NCBI RefSeq assembly: GCF_018991925.1 | Contig: NW_024738608.1 | Coordinates: 4,465,418 to 4,529,417, forward strand | Source: Homarus americanus | Lineage: Eukaryota > Arthropoda > Malacostraca > Decapoda > Nephropidae | Direction: 5' to 3' | Length of the DNA stretch: 64,000 nt | Shown: piece after piece, positions 49,224-60,172 of the stretch | Numbering within the stretch: position 1 is the first letter of the stretch | Layout of the letters: every line of letters starts with the position of its first letter | Translations under genes and position numbers: made by a program | The notes under the pieces: generated by a model | What the model was told of the DNA's origin: nothing | Seen by the model: only the letters and a program-made list of their open reading frames with translations | The model's database searches: none

Positions 49224-52043
49224 TCATTTCTTCATAATGATCTATACACGGAGGAAGTTAACACACACATGAAAGTTTATCAATATTACTGTGCTCTCCT
49301 TATATCCTTTACCTTTTCACTAACCACAAGTAATTAGAGAGGAAGAAATTTTACTACACCTCTGGACCTCCCCAAAAATATATATATAATGACAATCAAG
49401 TAACTCCTTAAGTAATAACAAAGTCATATTATAGTAAGACAACTCTTTACCACCCCTGTCTACCCCAGCCTCCCGGAACAGTACTGGTGGAGGAGATGGG
49501 CGGATGGGATACCTACCCTGGACGGTAAGCGTGGCGGGAGGCGTCTCTTCACAAACACTGCGCGGCAAACGTACTCGCCTGAGTCTGACACCCGCACTCC
49601 GCTGATGACCAGGCTGCCTCCGTCCACCACGCGATACCTGCAACAACAACCACAACTACAGTGAGTAATCATATCTACATATTGATCATCACTACTACCA
49701 TTTACTCACACATTATCATATTTATTGACTCTACCTCCACACCATAACTGTTGACTCTACCTCCACACCATGACTGTTGACTCTACCCACACCATACCTG
49801 TTGACTCTACCTCCACACCATAACTGTTAACTCTACCTCCACACCATACCTGTTGACTCTACCTCCACACCATAACTTTTAACTCTATCTCCACACCATA
49901 CCTGTTGACTCTACCTCCACACCATAACTGTTAACTCTACCTCCACACCATAACTGTTAACTCTATCTCCACACCATACCTGTTGACTCTACCTCCACAC
50001 CATAACTGTTAACTCTACCTCCACACCATACCTGTTGACTCTACCTCCACACCATAACTTTTAACTCTATCTCCACACCATACCTGTTGACTCTACCTCC
50101 ACACCATAACTGTTAACTCTACCTCCACACCATAACTGTTAACTCTATCTCCACACCATACCTGTTGACTCTACCTCCACACCATAACTGTTAACTCTAC
50201 CTCCACACCATACCTGTTGACTCTACCTCCACACCATAACTGTTAACTCTACCTCCACACCATAACTGTTAACTCTATCTCCACACCATACCTGTTGACT
50301 CTACCTCCACACCATACCTGTTGATTCTACCTCCACACCATCTACCTATCTACCTCTACCTGGGAATTAAACATCACTAAAGGCATCTTGTAAACATTCG
50401 TCTTAGTTATTTATATCCTTGTACCAATATTAACGAATTAAAACAACACTTAAAAACATATAACTAACAGTAACTACATACAGATAATTACATCATAAAC
50501 ACAAAGACTAAAAATAACTACATCTTAACTAATGTTGTAAGCTGCGGCTCTCACCTTCACTGTGTAAGCCCAGCTGGTCGAGAGTAAAGGCTCACATTAT
50601 GATAATATTTCAAGGGCGGCTACTAATAACAGCTAACATTGGTGGTAAAAGACTACAAGAAAAAAAAAGTAGGAATTCTTATGCTGTAGAATCAAGGTCA
50701 TTATTTACCCTAACTTGTTTTTAACTATTGATGAAACCTACAGCCAAATGGTGCACCGGGTGGATGTGGTGTAGAGGAAATATTCAGGGGTCAGCTCTTT
50801 AAATTTTAATAATGTGCCCTAAAGACCCACTAACGTCACGTAAATCAGGCCGCTAAGACCACCATTAATGCCCAATACCAGCCAGGGATCCTTGTTTACT
50901 GGTGCCCCGTGGAAGGTGATGGTGCAGGACCCTCCAGCCCCTCGCACGTCCACATTGGAGGCTTAATCAGGTCCCAGCAGGAGCGTGTAGGACAAGGACC
51001 CCCCGCCAGCACGCTACGCCACATTTGCATATCCTGATGATTCTATAAACTCCTCACACAAATGCCACAGTCTCTACCAAGGTCAGTTACTATCTCCGTG
51101 TTGCTCACCATCTATACCTCCATCTAACATTATCGCCAACACCACCTCTGACTCGTTCCTTAATTGGCAGGTGTGCAAAAACGTCACCTGTGGATACTTA
51201 CTGTACACACGTAACCCGGACGCCACTCACCGCCTCCTCTACGCACCTCATTCCTACTTAGCACCGCACCTTACGAGACTCTCAGCGATGGTAAATCAAG
51301 TGCACTGAATTTACGCGAAACAACTGTGAAATACGGCCACTGTTATGAGCCTTTGGGGGATCCTACATCAAGCGAGAAGCATCCAGTGGGCTGTTCCTCG
51401 CCCCTAAAGCAAGGTAGTTCATGGTGTTTTGATGGTGGGAAGATGATGGTTACCTGCAGATATTGATCGTAACTTTGGGGTAAGGTGAGCCAGGTGGGTG
51501 TAGTGAAGGGATGAGGCAGTAGCAGGGGAGGAGGTCGGGACATGAGTAACTTATACTCGATCTTGAGTGTGACAACCTAGAATGTGTGTGTGTTTGTATG
51601 TCACCCCGAAGAGAGAGAAAGAGTATCTAAGTAGTTATTGCTGAGGGTACTGTCAGCTGTGGGTGCTGATTGACGGAGGAGGCGAAGGTGGGTGGATAAA
51701 TTGGTGGCTTTGGATAGTGACGGGCGTGGAAAGAGACTTTGAGTGTGCAATTAAGGGTATTGAAAGTAAGACGTGAGGACAATTACAAATGTAGGGCGTG
51801 CTTGGGTGGGTACTGACTTGTGCTGGGTGGACAGTGACGGGGTGGGTGCTGGCTTATTCTGGGTGGACAGTAACGGGGTGAGTACTGACCTATGCTGGGT
51901 GGCAGGGTCGAGGGGCACGCTATCTTTCTCCCAGGACACCACAGGTTCAGGGTTGCCTCGCGGGGGTAAACACTCCAGCATGGCCGTCTCCCCCTCAGCT
52001 ACTCTCGTCGCATCTGGCACCAACCGGAAGTCATCACGTAACA
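43748..52043 (-). CDS. robo: Roundabout (Robo) axon-guidance receptor, 3' part of gene
   Basis: Robo proteins are single-pass neuronal receptors for Slit ligands that mediate repulsion at the midline. Nine minus-strand exons at 52043-51890, 49637-49517, 48938-48649, 48463-47983, 47613-46670, 46116-45771, 45613-45370, 45174-44951 and 44517-43748 are visible. All have AG acceptors and GT donors, and junction phases agree. They encode about 1190 residues: Ig2 to Ig5, three FN3 domains, a transmembrane helix and a tail with YATT (CC1) and poly-proline (CC2/CC3-like) motifs. Ig1 and the signal peptide are missing and probably upstream of the window. Exons 2, 3 and 4 as numbered here each contain a single-base frame break; the rest are clean. 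The poly-proline tail fits Robo1-type arthropod paralogs, since Drosophila Robo2 and Robo3 lack CC2 and CC3, but orthology is not proven. Confidence 0.95.
44951..45174 (-). CDS. robo: Robo exon: CC1 motif
   Basis: Reads [23 protein letters not shown] is the core of Robo conserved motif CC1, known in other animals as an Abl-phosphorylated site and DCC-interaction region. It is followed by a Ser/Lys/His-rich low-complexity stretch ([20 protein letters not shown]). Acceptor tctcctggcccag, donor AAAG|GTAATT. Confidence 0.93.
45370..45613 (-). CDS. robo: Robo exon: membrane-proximal cytoplasmic segment
   Basis: 81 codons with several tyrosines in acidic or Pro-rich context: [27 protein letters not shown] and [12 protein letters not shown]. 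These are plausible phosphorylation sites (inference). Acceptor tgcctccatcag, donor CCAAG|GTAATT. Confidence 0.9.
45771..46116 (-). CDS. robo: Robo exon: end of FN3-3 and transmembrane helix
   Basis: Begins [15 protein letters not shown] and completes FN3-3 ([19 protein letters not shown]). A juxtamembrane segment leads into the hydrophobic helix [20 protein letters not shown], followed by the basic stop-transfer CIYRRRQ. Two N-x-T/S sequons (NTT, NST) lie on the extracellular side. Donor AAAG|GTGAGA, phase 1. Confidence 0.95.
46670..47613 (-). CDS. robo: Robo exon: end of Ig5, FN3-1, FN3-2, most of FN3-3
   Basis: 944 bases with one open frame of 314 codons. Ig5 closes with [20 protein letters not shown]3-1 spans [11 protein letters not shown] to HGVSRPSP with the [15 protein letters not shown] strand. 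FN3-2 follows with [18 protein letters not shown] and [16 protein letters not shown]3-3 starts at [20 protein letters not shown] and stops at GRITGYNLQ. Acceptor tctcacag, donor CAG|GTATGT, phase 0. A single large exon for the FN3 block is unusual only in being intron-poor. Confidence 0.95.
47650..47935. repeat. ~25-bp minisatellite in Robo intron
   Basis: About twelve copies of catgggtatgtatactactg followed by tttat. It fills most of the short intron that interrupts Ig5. Confidence 0.92.
47983..48463 (-). CDS. robo: Robo exon: Ig4 and first half of Ig5 (one frame break)
   Basis: Ig4 reads [35 protein letters not shown] and [19 protein letters not shown]. It runs into DLADMPP at a C6 homopolymer (plus-strand G6, 48153-48158). 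Ig5 then continues in another frame as [20 protein letters not shown] and [16 protein letters not shown]. The NQT block after an xGP/xGA motif is typical of Robo Ig5. Five instead of six C would restore one frame and the exon phase (481 to 480 bases). Donor AAAG|GTAAGT. Confidence 0.93.
48583..48630. repeat. (CA)n microsatellite just inside a Robo intron
   Basis: About 46 bases of ca, read as (TG)n in the pre-mRNA, starting some 19 bases after the Ig3 exon donor. Confidence 0.95.
48649..48938 (-). CDS. robo: Robo exon: Ig3 (one frame break)
   Basis: Begins [11 protein letters not shown] and later reads [39 protein letters not shown] and [14 protein letters not shown], a complete Ig3 with both cysteines and the tryptophan. 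The two parts lie in different frames; the switch is near 48872-48878 (minus strand catgggtccacg). One missing base restores agreement of exon length (290) with both junction phases. Donor CACT|GTAAGT. Confidence 0.9.
49179..49220. repeat. (GT)n microsatellite in Robo intron
   Basis: About 42 bases of gt dinucleotides between the Ig2 and Ig3 exons. Confidence 0.95.
49517..49637 (-). CDS. robo: Robo exon: second half of Ig2 (one frame break)
   Basis: Acceptor gttgttgttgcag. Reads [20 protein letters not shown], then EYVCRAV, which includes the second Ig2 cysteine in D.GEYVC. It then has to shift frame to continue as [12 protein letters not shown], which joins the next exon as [11 protein letters not shown]. 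The exon is 121 bases; one extra base would make the phases fit. Donor CAGG|GTAGGT. Confidence 0.9.
49725..50343. repeat. 26-bp minisatellite in Robo intron with 182-bp higher-order period
   Basis: About 23 copies of a unit containing ctgttgactctacctccaca, then ccata. Variants (aactttt, tatctcc, cctgttgac) recur in a fixed order, for instance aactttt at 49874 and 50056, 182 bases or seven units apart. The array lies in the 2.25-kb intron that splits Ig2. Confidence 0.9.
50350..51885. other. Remainder of the Robo Ig2 intron
   Basis: No exon recognised. A minus-strand stretch near 50990-50830 reads for about 45 codons without a stop after an initial stop but resembles no family. An imperfect gggtggacagtgacggggtg repeat (about 33 bases, 3 copies) lies next to the exon at 51800-51890. 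Confidence 0.45.
51890..52043 (-). CDS. robo: Robo exon: first half of Ig2
   Basis: Starts after a pyrimidine-rich acceptor (ttgtctccttacag) and reads [18 protein letters not shown], then [12 protein letters not shown] and VSWEKD. The DDFR and PPRG.PEP strings are hallmarks of Robo Ig2. The first Ig cysteine and the invariant tryptophan are present. The donor is CATAG|GTCAGT, phase 2, which pairs with the next exon to give HRYRVVDG. Confidence 0.95.
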
Positions 52044-52870
52044 CTGTAAGGAGACAAGGAAACACATAATGAGATTAACTTAACATGACCAATAACAAGA
52101 GAATATGTGCATACATCGTGAAATTATACATATATGTAACTTTCTACATATCGGAAACGCATTTGCTTATAACAACACACACACACATTATAGACCAACA
52201 TTCACTCACACCCCAACATATTAATAAGAAACACTGTACTATAACGTATAAAGGCCCGACAGAATACATCACCACCGCTTCAGAATAATATATACACACA
52301 CACACACACACACACTCACTATAACTGTACAGCCTCAAAAATAAACACGTATTCTCTCACACTCCTCGGAGAAAACTCATTCCACATTGCCTCACGCCTC
52401 TAACGAAATAAATATCAGGTTTATCTGTTACACACGCATGTTTAAGTCTCCGTAACTCAGGCTGGATGCTGTTTATGTCATCTCTCAAAGTCTCTATCCT
52501 TGTCCCAGCTCAAGTATATGTTGGTGGTGGTTATTCCCGATTTTTCTTACGTTTATCGCGGGCGGCAATAAAACAGCTGGGCGTGCTGGACAACGCCTCT
52601 GGTCGCTCGCTCCGTGTCACCACACCCGCCCACACGACGACCTGGCACCCCTCCCACACCTTCACTCACACCATGAGGAGAGAGAGAGAGAGAGGGGGGG
52701 GGGGGGAGGAGTAGCATCGCCCTTCATACTGCTCGTCAATACCTAGCATGATATTCACCCTTATTCTAACCCTTCCCTATCCTCTTTATTCCTCCTCTTT
52801 CTTCTCTCCTCTCCTTCCTTCTCTTCCTCACTCCTCCCTCACTGAGCTGAAGAATTTTACCAAACATCTT
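52044..52870. other. Robo upstream intron, repeat-bearing
   Basis: No coding exon seen. Contains an (AC)n run at 52293-52314 and a ga run passing into G12 at 52679-52707. Confidence 0.5.
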
Positions 52871-52877
52871 CATTAAC

Positions 52878-53012
<135 letters not shown>

Positions 53013-53199
53013 CTTATACTTTCATCAATATTAAATTAAGTCGTTTCCTCCATCTTATTCCTTCACACTCCACTTACCAATTTATTTATCATATTATTCT
53101 ATCTTTCTCCACTTACTATTTTTTCCTCTTCAGTTCCAATATGTTTTTAATTTCCACATCTTGACGTTATCTTGTTTTACTCTTTCCAGCCTTCAAGAG

Positions 53200-53322
53200 A
53201 AGTTTCAGCTCCCTCTCATCCACCACATAAACTCCACTCTCATCCACTACATAAACTTCACTCTCATCCACTACATAAACTTCACTCTCATCCACCACAT
53301 AAACTTCACTCTCATCCAAACT
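53200..53322. repeat. 24-bp minisatellite (5 copies)
   Basis: Five copies of a unit containing cactctcatccactacataa. The 24-base period leaves a frame open on the minus strand. Confidence 0.9.
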
Positions 53323-53324
53323 GT

Positions 53325-54325
53325 GTGAGACATGAGGACTGGTGCAGGTAAGGTAGGTGTCATCAGCTCTCAATACATGTTCTCCTCAATAGCCCACATT
53401 ACCAAGTCTTCTGTCACTCTATGCAGCCTAACAAAACTGTAATGTGGTTCTCAGATCAAAAGTATTTCTTCTCCATAAAATTTGTCATTTATATTATCTT
53501 ACGCGAATTTTATAAACATGTACGTATAAAGGTGTTTTGTCTCGTAATGTAAAGATTAATATAATTTAAGCTGAATATATTATCTTCACAGGTTGACTTG
53601 GACATACTTTCGACTCCAGAATAATGTACGCAGGAGCTAAAGGTCTGAAGGTATATTATAAACACACCACAAAGCAGGTCGGCAGTGTTAGCTTTACCAC
53701 CGCTCTTAAGCTGAAGGCTGTCGAAACTTATAAGGTAACCTCATAATGATTACAATGCCACCGACAAAACAGGTAGTGTATACAATGCTTATAAAGTGTA
53801 TATACAGCCCTTCCAGTCTGGCGTCTTGTAGTCTGCCTTAAGAAACACATATTTGTAACCTACACGTCTTCCCTCCCTTCCTCTCTCCCTCCCTCCCTCG
53901 TCTAACAGTCTTGAAAGCTGCCGATATTTATAGGGCAGCCTTTTTAATGGTTACAATACGACTGAAGTGCAAGAAGCTTAAAAGGTCAAGCGTCAACAGC
54001 CACCCCACTTTGCCTTATGGTCGGGTGGACCTGCAGTCTGCCATAACAACTTCTCATTCCTCACCCACACATTCAACCAACCTCCCTCCCTCACCCTACC
54101 TCCCTCACCCTCCCTCCCTCCCTCCATCACCCGACAATCATACATCCATTCATGACCTCATTTACAAACTACTGATATAATATATATTACCGACTTAAAT
54201 TGCACTATGGTCTGTTTAACTCAAGCTCCTGTGTGTCAAACCACTTGTAAAGGAAAGTTGTAAGGGAGCAGCCCTTTAAGTGTGGACAATACGAGGGTAC
54301 AGGTCACTAGTGTCTCTTAAGTTAG
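53325..54325. other. No gene recognised
   Basis: About 1 kb without convincing coding potential. Two related segments (near 53690-53740 and 53905-53950) share the words ctgtcgaaacttataaggta / cttgaaagctgccgatattt and a taatggttacaat motif, which hints at an old dispersed repeat. Confidence 0.4.
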
Positions 54326-54329
54326 CCCT

Positions 54330-54495
54330 CCGCACCACACCTCAGCACCACACCACTCCACACCACACCAGGCCACACCACACTAGGCCGCGCCACACCA
54401 CACCAGGCCACACCACACCAGGCCGCGCCGCACCACACCACACCAGGCCACACCAGGCCACACCACACCAGGCCGCGCCACACCACGCCACAAGA
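54330..54495. repeat. CCACA/GGCC minisatellite
   Basis: Interleaved ccacaccacaccaggccaca and aggccgcgcc units over about 165 bases. Confidence 0.9.
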
Positions 54496-54499
54496 ATGG

Positions 54500-55090
54500 T
54501 TCCTCTGATAACTGAAACGAACACTATTTATTCAACCACACATGTGAGATTTAAAGTGCATTATATTTTGTTTACGAGTTACAAGAAGCCTTTGAAACAG
54601 AACAGACGCGAATACCTTACATTATAAAACAGAGTAAAATACGAATATAAAAAAATAAAAAAATAAAAAAATCAGTGTGAAATAAAATATGATATCATGA
54701 AAGTGGTTGAGGTTCACACACATTGTCCACCAAATTAGTAAATATAATTTCACTTATTTTTAAAGTCGGAAATTGAAATATTTAAAATTTAAATGTTGGC
54801 CGAGGGAAAAATATGTTTAGAATTGTACAAATAAACTACAGAACCAACTTGAAATTCAATACTGCAAATATAATTCTTATATAAATTTAAATACTGTAAC
54901 TTCAGCTTTAAACGTAAATGTTTATAAGAGTAAAATGAGAGAGCAGGCCAGGTACGGTGAGGACCACACTGGCCATAATTAAAGAGAGTTTTAACTACTA
55001 CCCGACGCAAATAATTGTGGGTGGCGCGCGACAATTATCACGGGCGACAGTTCCGCTAATTAAGATGGAGGACCTGTACCCCTGACGCCT
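54500..55090. other. No gene recognised; AT-rich
   Basis: About 590 bases, A/T-rich, with three aaaaaat units near 54647-54672. Nothing coding seen. Confidence 0.5.
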
Positions 55091-55099
55091 CCTACCGCT

Positions 55100-55632
55100 A
55101 CTGCTGCTGCTACTACTACAGGTGCTATTGATGTTGCTGTTGCAGGTGTTATTGATGCTGTTACAGGTGTTATTGATGCTGTTACAGATGTTATTGATGC
55201 TGTTACAGATGTTATTGATTCTGTTACTGGTGTTACTGCTGCTGTTACAGATGTTAGTGATGCTGTTGCAGGTGTTATTGATGCTGTTGCAGGTGTTATT
55301 TATGCTGTTACAGGTGTTATTGATACTGTTACTGGTGTTATTGCTGCTGTTACAGATGTTATTGATGCTGTTACAGGTGTTATTGATGCTGTTACAGATG
55401 TTATTGATGCTGTTACAGGTGTTATTTATGCTGTAAAAGATGTTATTGCTACTACCGGTGTTATTTATGCTGTTACAGGTGTTATTGATGCTGTTACAGA
55501 TGTTATTGATACTGTTACTGGTGTTATTGATGCTGTTACAGATGTTATTGATGCTGTTACAGGTGTTATTGATGCCGTTACAGGTGTTATTGCTACTACA
55601 GATGCTATTAATCTTTTTGGTACAGGTGTTAC
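55100..55632. repeat. 21-bp minisatellite (about 25 copies)
   Basis: Copies of gatgctgttacaggtgttat with t/c/a variants over 530 bases. Being a multiple of three, it gives long Leu-rich frames that are not genes. Confidence 0.95.
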
Positions 55633-55708
55633 ATGTATATACCTGTTGTTCTTGATTTTCCAGTTAATATAAAGGTTAGGATACTGTTCTCCTGTTTACA
55701 GATGCCGC

Positions 55709-55766
<58 letters not shown>
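55709..55766. repeat. (TG)n microsatellite
   Basis: About 57 bases of tg dinucleotides. Confidence 0.97.
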
Positions 55767-55769
<3 letters not shown>

Positions 55770-56159
55770 CGATAGAGAAATTACCACAATGCATAAAACA
55801 ATAATAATACTCATAACGTGAACCAAGGTACAGGTTTACTAAGTAGACAACATCTCCATCACAGACCAGCGACCTACAAATCTGCTACACGAGTAATCTA
55901 CAGAGGTCGGGGCCATAGTCGGGGCCACAGTCGGGGGTCGGGGCCATGGTTGGGGGTCAGGGGAGAGGGGTTCAGAAGCCATTACTGCCGCTCCCCAGAT
56001 GAGACTGATTACACTCTCCGGGTAATTTCCTGGGACAAATTCCGGTTCCTGATGATTAGTCTGTAATCTGACGAAGGTAAAATAAGGCACGCTACTGCCA
56101 CGTCCCACGCGACCTGTAGCGGTGGTGAAGGAGGAACCCGTAGTGCTTTGTGGGCCTGG

Positions 56160-56465
56160 TGTTCTTACTACTGTTGCTGGTGGTGTTGCTGCTACTGTTT
56201 CTGTGTTTATTTTTACTGTGTTTCTGCTACTGTTGCTATGTTCCTACTATTGTTCCTGGTGTCCTGTTACTGGTGTTCTGTTACTGTTGCTAGTGTCTTG
56301 TTATTGTTCCTGGTGTTCCTGCTACTGTTGATAATACTAATACTGTTTCCGTTGTTTCTGTTACGTTTCCTGTGCTAATGTTTTAATGTTGTTGCTTCTG
56401 CTACTCTTGCTACTGTTATCAATACTGCTACTGTTTCTACCACTCCTGTTCTTACGACTATTCAC
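56160..56465. repeat. CTGTT-rich degenerate minisatellite
   Basis: Repeats of gttcctgctactgttgcta type, strongly degenerate, with spurious Leu/Cys/Tyr-rich frames. Confidence 0.7.
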
Positions 56466-56748
56466 ACTCAACCACTCCTACTTTAGCGGTAACCCAGCCA
56501 GTCTTCCCGTTATTAATACATCCACATTACCCACTGCCATAACCGTTGTGTGTATACCAAAGGAACAAGTCTTAACGGTAACAATAAACGGGAGAGGTGA
56601 TACAGAGGTGTGTGAGGGAGGCAGCAGGAAGTGGTAGCATTATTTACTCTTAGACATTTGTTGACTTTCAGATAAAAATCGCATAAATATTTTTACTTTT
56701 AAGACATTGTCAGAATGTGAGTTTCTCTGGCCACGCTGATCTCAATCC

Positions 56749-56778
56749 AGTATGTATGTATGTATGTATGTATGTATA
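56749..56778. repeat. (TATG)n microsatellite
   Basis: Seven tatg tetramers. Confidence 0.92.
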
Positions 56779-57017
56779 ATAAGAGTAGATGTTTACGTAT
56801 AAATATATCCCATGTTTGTTGAGTGGTACAGCTTGTTGAGAAGACTGGATCAATGGTTGTCATACATGTGTCGACTCCCTGGTGTTGAGGCCGTGAGATA
56901 TACAAGAGTTCAAACATACAACTCCTGCCTCTAGTGGTGTCCTGAGTGTGTCTATATCGGTTACTCCTGATCTTAGTCGCTGATATTGATTCTTATGGGA
57001 GGGTAATGCGATAAATA

Positions 57018-57155
57018 ATAGGTAAGGTTAGGTATGGTATGGTATGGTAAGATAAAGGTAAGGTAAAGGTTACGTTATATTAGGTAAGGTAAGGTAAGGT
57101 AAGGTAAGATAAAGGTTACGTTATGTTAGGCAAGGTAAGGTTAGATTAGGTGAGG
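57018..57155. repeat. Degenerate TAAGG/TTAGG pentamer tract
   Basis: Runs of aggtaaggtaaggtaaggta with ggttacgtta and ggttagg elements. Telomere-like but mostly the TAAGG variant. Confidence 0.65.
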
Positions 57156-57404
57156 CAATTACCCAGTACGCCTCACCTGGCATTTACCTTGACATAGATC
57201 ATCAAGTTGAGTTCTTTCCGCATCACGCACCTGTCCACTGTTCCACCAAATTACCTCCAATCTGGTCTTTCATTTGTGACGGTAAAAATCCTACCTGACT
57301 CAATATATGTCATCGTGTCATAAAAATAATGTCATTCACGCATATGTTCCTAAGTATATTAAGGCGACACGAGAAATAAAGGAGTATTTATTTTTGCTGT
57401 TGTT

Positions 57405-57612
57405 AAGGGGAATGGAGGGGGGTGGAGGGGAGGGAGAGGAGAGGCAGGGAAGGGGGAAAGGGGGCATGAAGTGGGGAGGTAATGTGGTGTTGGGGAGGAG
57501 GAGTAGGGGGAGGTGTATAGCAGAAGGGGGAGGGAGAAGGAAGAGGAGGAAGAAGAGGAAGAGGAATGCACCACCTGGCGCCATGCAGTGTGTGTGTGTG
57601 TGTGTGTGTGTG
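57405..57612. repeat. Purine-rich tract with (TG)n end
   Basis: About 160 bases of ggag/gaag-rich sequence followed by a tg run at 57589-57612. Confidence 0.8.
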
Positions 57613-57764
57613 TCACATACACCTGCTGGGTAAATTACTCCACGTGTGTCACTTTAATCCACTTCCTCTTAATGACCAAATGGCTCCATTATTCTCAATT
57701 ACGTGTGCGAAGTGGTTTGGTGACGGTCCGTGCTGTGTTGGTGCTGGTGAGGCTCTGTACTGGG

Positions 57765-57860
57765 TGGTGAGGGAGTGGGCTAGGTGGTGAAGGGGTGGGC
57801 TGGGTGGTGAAGGGGTGGGCTGAGTGGTGAAGGGGTGGGCTGGGTGGTGATGGTGAAGGG
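57765..57860. repeat. ~21-bp minisatellite (4-5 copies)
   Basis: Copies of gggtggtgaaggggtgggct. Confidence 0.88.
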
Positions 57861-57989
57861 CTATGCTGGATGGTGATGGTGTTGTTGGTGAGGCTCTGTG
57901 TTGGTGAATCTCTGTGTTGGTGAGTCTTTAGTCATAGCTACAATAGTTTTCCCTCTGGCCACAGTTAGGACGGTGCAGTCTTCCTGTGG

Positions 57990-58043
57990 CCACTGACTGG
58001 TCCACTGGCTGGTCCACTGACTGGTCCACTGGCTGGTCCACTG
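57990..58043. repeat. 12-bp minisatellite (5 copies)
   Basis: Alternating ctggtccactga and ctggtccactgg units. Confidence 0.9.
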
Positions 58044-58162
58044 GTGCTCTGGTCAAAGCCATATAGATAACTCTGTCTGTGATCTTAACTATAATGTGCA
58101 TCACTGTCGTGGTCAACAGCATAATGCGGGCGTGTGCAGTGTTTGTCTAACGGCCCCGCGCC

Positions 58163-58445
58163 CAGTCATATACACCTACTGTTACACGCCCACAGTCATA
58201 TACACCTACTGTTACACGCCCACAGTCATATACACCTACTGTTACACGCCCACAGTCATATACACCTACTGTTACATGCCCACAGTCATATACACCTACT
58301 GTTACACGCCCATAGTCATATACACCTACTGTTACACGCCCACATTCATATACACTTACTGTTACACGCCCACAGTCATATACACCTACTGTCACACGCC
58401 CACAGTCATATACACCTACTGTTACACGCCCACAGTCATATACAC
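58163..58445. repeat. 30-bp minisatellite (about 9.5 copies)
   Basis: The unit contains cagtcatatacacctactgt then tacacgccca. The copies are almost perfect. The period keeps frames open on both strands, giving Tyr/Thr/Pro or Gly/Val/Arg repeats. Confidence 0.96.
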
Positions 58446-59099
58446 GTATAGGCACACACACACACACATCCGCACCCACGCCTAAGGGAACACATACCCA
58501 CAGGCCTGCTCTTACCCACGCCCACACGCCCCCCCCTCCCACACATACACTTCGAAGGTAATTCTTTTTTTTTACATTTTTGTTCTTCCCCAGAGACCGA
58601 CTCTTGTCAGCTGGACAACACGATGAGTAGCGACTGTCCACCACCACATCCGTCTCCCACTAGGTTAAATGCAGTACTGTATCTGTTGTATTTATGTACC
58701 CGCGGCTCGCTGACTCACACGGTACAGATCACAGGAATATCTACAAAATACTAACTTTTGTGAGGTACACCTGAGTGGTCGGGGAGGTGATAATGATGGT
58801 TGTGTTCAAGATGGAGATAGTGCCAGTGGGAGATAAGGTCGAATGTGTCGGGTGAAAGAGTTGGTGGACCGTCCTTGGTGGCTGGGTGTTGTAGTATTGT
58901 GTTGTGGGCGGGGAGGGCGGGTGCTCCTCGCTCTCTGGCCAACAATGGTCACTTTGCATGTGTCGTAAATATGCGGCGGCCGAGGTGTCCCCCGCCATGC
59001 AGCGCCGCCACGCCACGCCGCCTCTATGCAGATTACACTCCTAATTCTCCTCCGGCACACACCGCCGCCACGTTAAGACCATGTTAACTCTCCTTAACT

Positions 59100-59480
59100 A
59101 AATGTTAAATTTTAATGTAGCCGGCAACCTGAAGGAGTGAGTGAGTGGGAGACGACCTCGGCTCCCAGTGTTACCAGCACCAGCTAACGTGCCAGACTAT
59201 TATCACCGGTCCCGCCACCTTCATCATCACCCCTTGCCCACTCCCTCACACCCAACACCTCCCTCCCTCAGCTTTCACCGCACCTAACTACACCACCGCC
59301 GCCTTTAACACCTCTCAGTGACCTCAAGGATAATAACTCACCCCAATAAATGTTTAAAGGCTTGATTTAGTACAGATAAAACAATCCTTATCTTCAGACA
59401 CTTTTTTGTACAACATCTACGATAGTTGCTCTTCGCCGCCACCACCACTGTCAACATCCTCCTCCACTACCTTCTTAAAC
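59100..59480. other. No gene recognised
   Basis: Unique sequence with scattered caccaccgcc triplets. Confidence 0.45.
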
Positions 59481-59483
59481 ATC

Positions 59484-59705
59484 ACACGTCATAAGCCACA
59501 CCGTCTGCCTAAACAACCACATCACCCGTCATAAGCCACACCGTCTGCCTAAACAACCACATCACCCGTCATAAGCCACACCGTCTGCCTAAACAACCAC
59601 ATCACCCGTCATAAGCCACACCGTCTCCCTAAACAACCACATCACCCGTCATAAGCCACACCGTCTGCCTAAACAACCACATCACCCGTCATAATCCACA
59701 CCTTA
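59484..59705. repeat. 40-bp minisatellite (5.5 copies)
   Basis: Units start at 59491, 59531, 59571, 59611, 59651 and 59691 with ataagccacaccgtctgcct, followed by aaacaaccacatcacccgtc. Head-to-tail with no unique spacers, so not a CRISPR array. Confidence 0.96.
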
Positions 59706-60061
59706 TGGCAGACAGATCCTCCAGTATCTCAACTCATCGATGGTCAAAAGGCACCTTACGTGATCAAGGCCACATCATCACAGGAACTGGTCCCACATCA
59801 TAAACAAGAGCTAAACACAACTTCTCATAGCGGGGGTCCTATCTCCCCGCACATCAGGGCCTCTCCAGTGGAAATTACATACGTGGAGGACTCCCCAGAA
59901 CCATCCCTCCACACTTCTTGCCGGGCTCAATTGCTACATCCTCAACCCTGGTCACCCCCGCTGCGGCAGATCATGATAACTAGTCATACTCTCCCAGCAT
60001 CTGGCCGTCATCTCCCTCACTAAACTCCGCCGAAAGAAGGTTGTACTGAAAGATCGGGCGT

Positions 60062-60172
60062 CGGTGTGGGCGTGGGTGAGGGCGCAGGTGAGGGCGTAGG
60101 TGAAGGCGTGGGTGAGGGCGTCGGTGAGGGCGTATGTGAGGGCGTGGGTCAGGGCGTCGGTGAGGGCTCCGG
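60062..60172. repeat. 12-bp minisatellite (about 9 copies)
   Basis: Copies of ggtgagggcgtg with variants. Confidence 0.92.

Noticed and set aside
50830..51000. Minus-strand stretch with SYTLLLGPD, stop, [19 protein letters not shown]
   Set aside because: Open for about 45 codons after a stop, inside the Robo intron. It lacks Ig or FN3 signature residues and flanking splice sites in phase.
54342..54524. 60-codon Trp/Cys/Val-rich minus-strand frame
   Set aside because: Translation of the CCACACCAGG minisatellite.
55122..55436. 104-codon Leu/Met-rich frame resembling a leucine zipper
   Set aside because: Direct product of the 21-bp minisatellite; heptad-like spacing is an artefact of seven codons per unit.
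58163..58445. 30-bp perfect repeat resembling CRISPR direct repeats
   Set aside because: No spacers; ordinary minisatellite.
59484..59705. Regularly spaced 40-bp repeats resembling a CRISPR array
   Set aside because: Copies are head-to-tail with no unique spacers, the DNA is eukaryotic and no cas genes are present.
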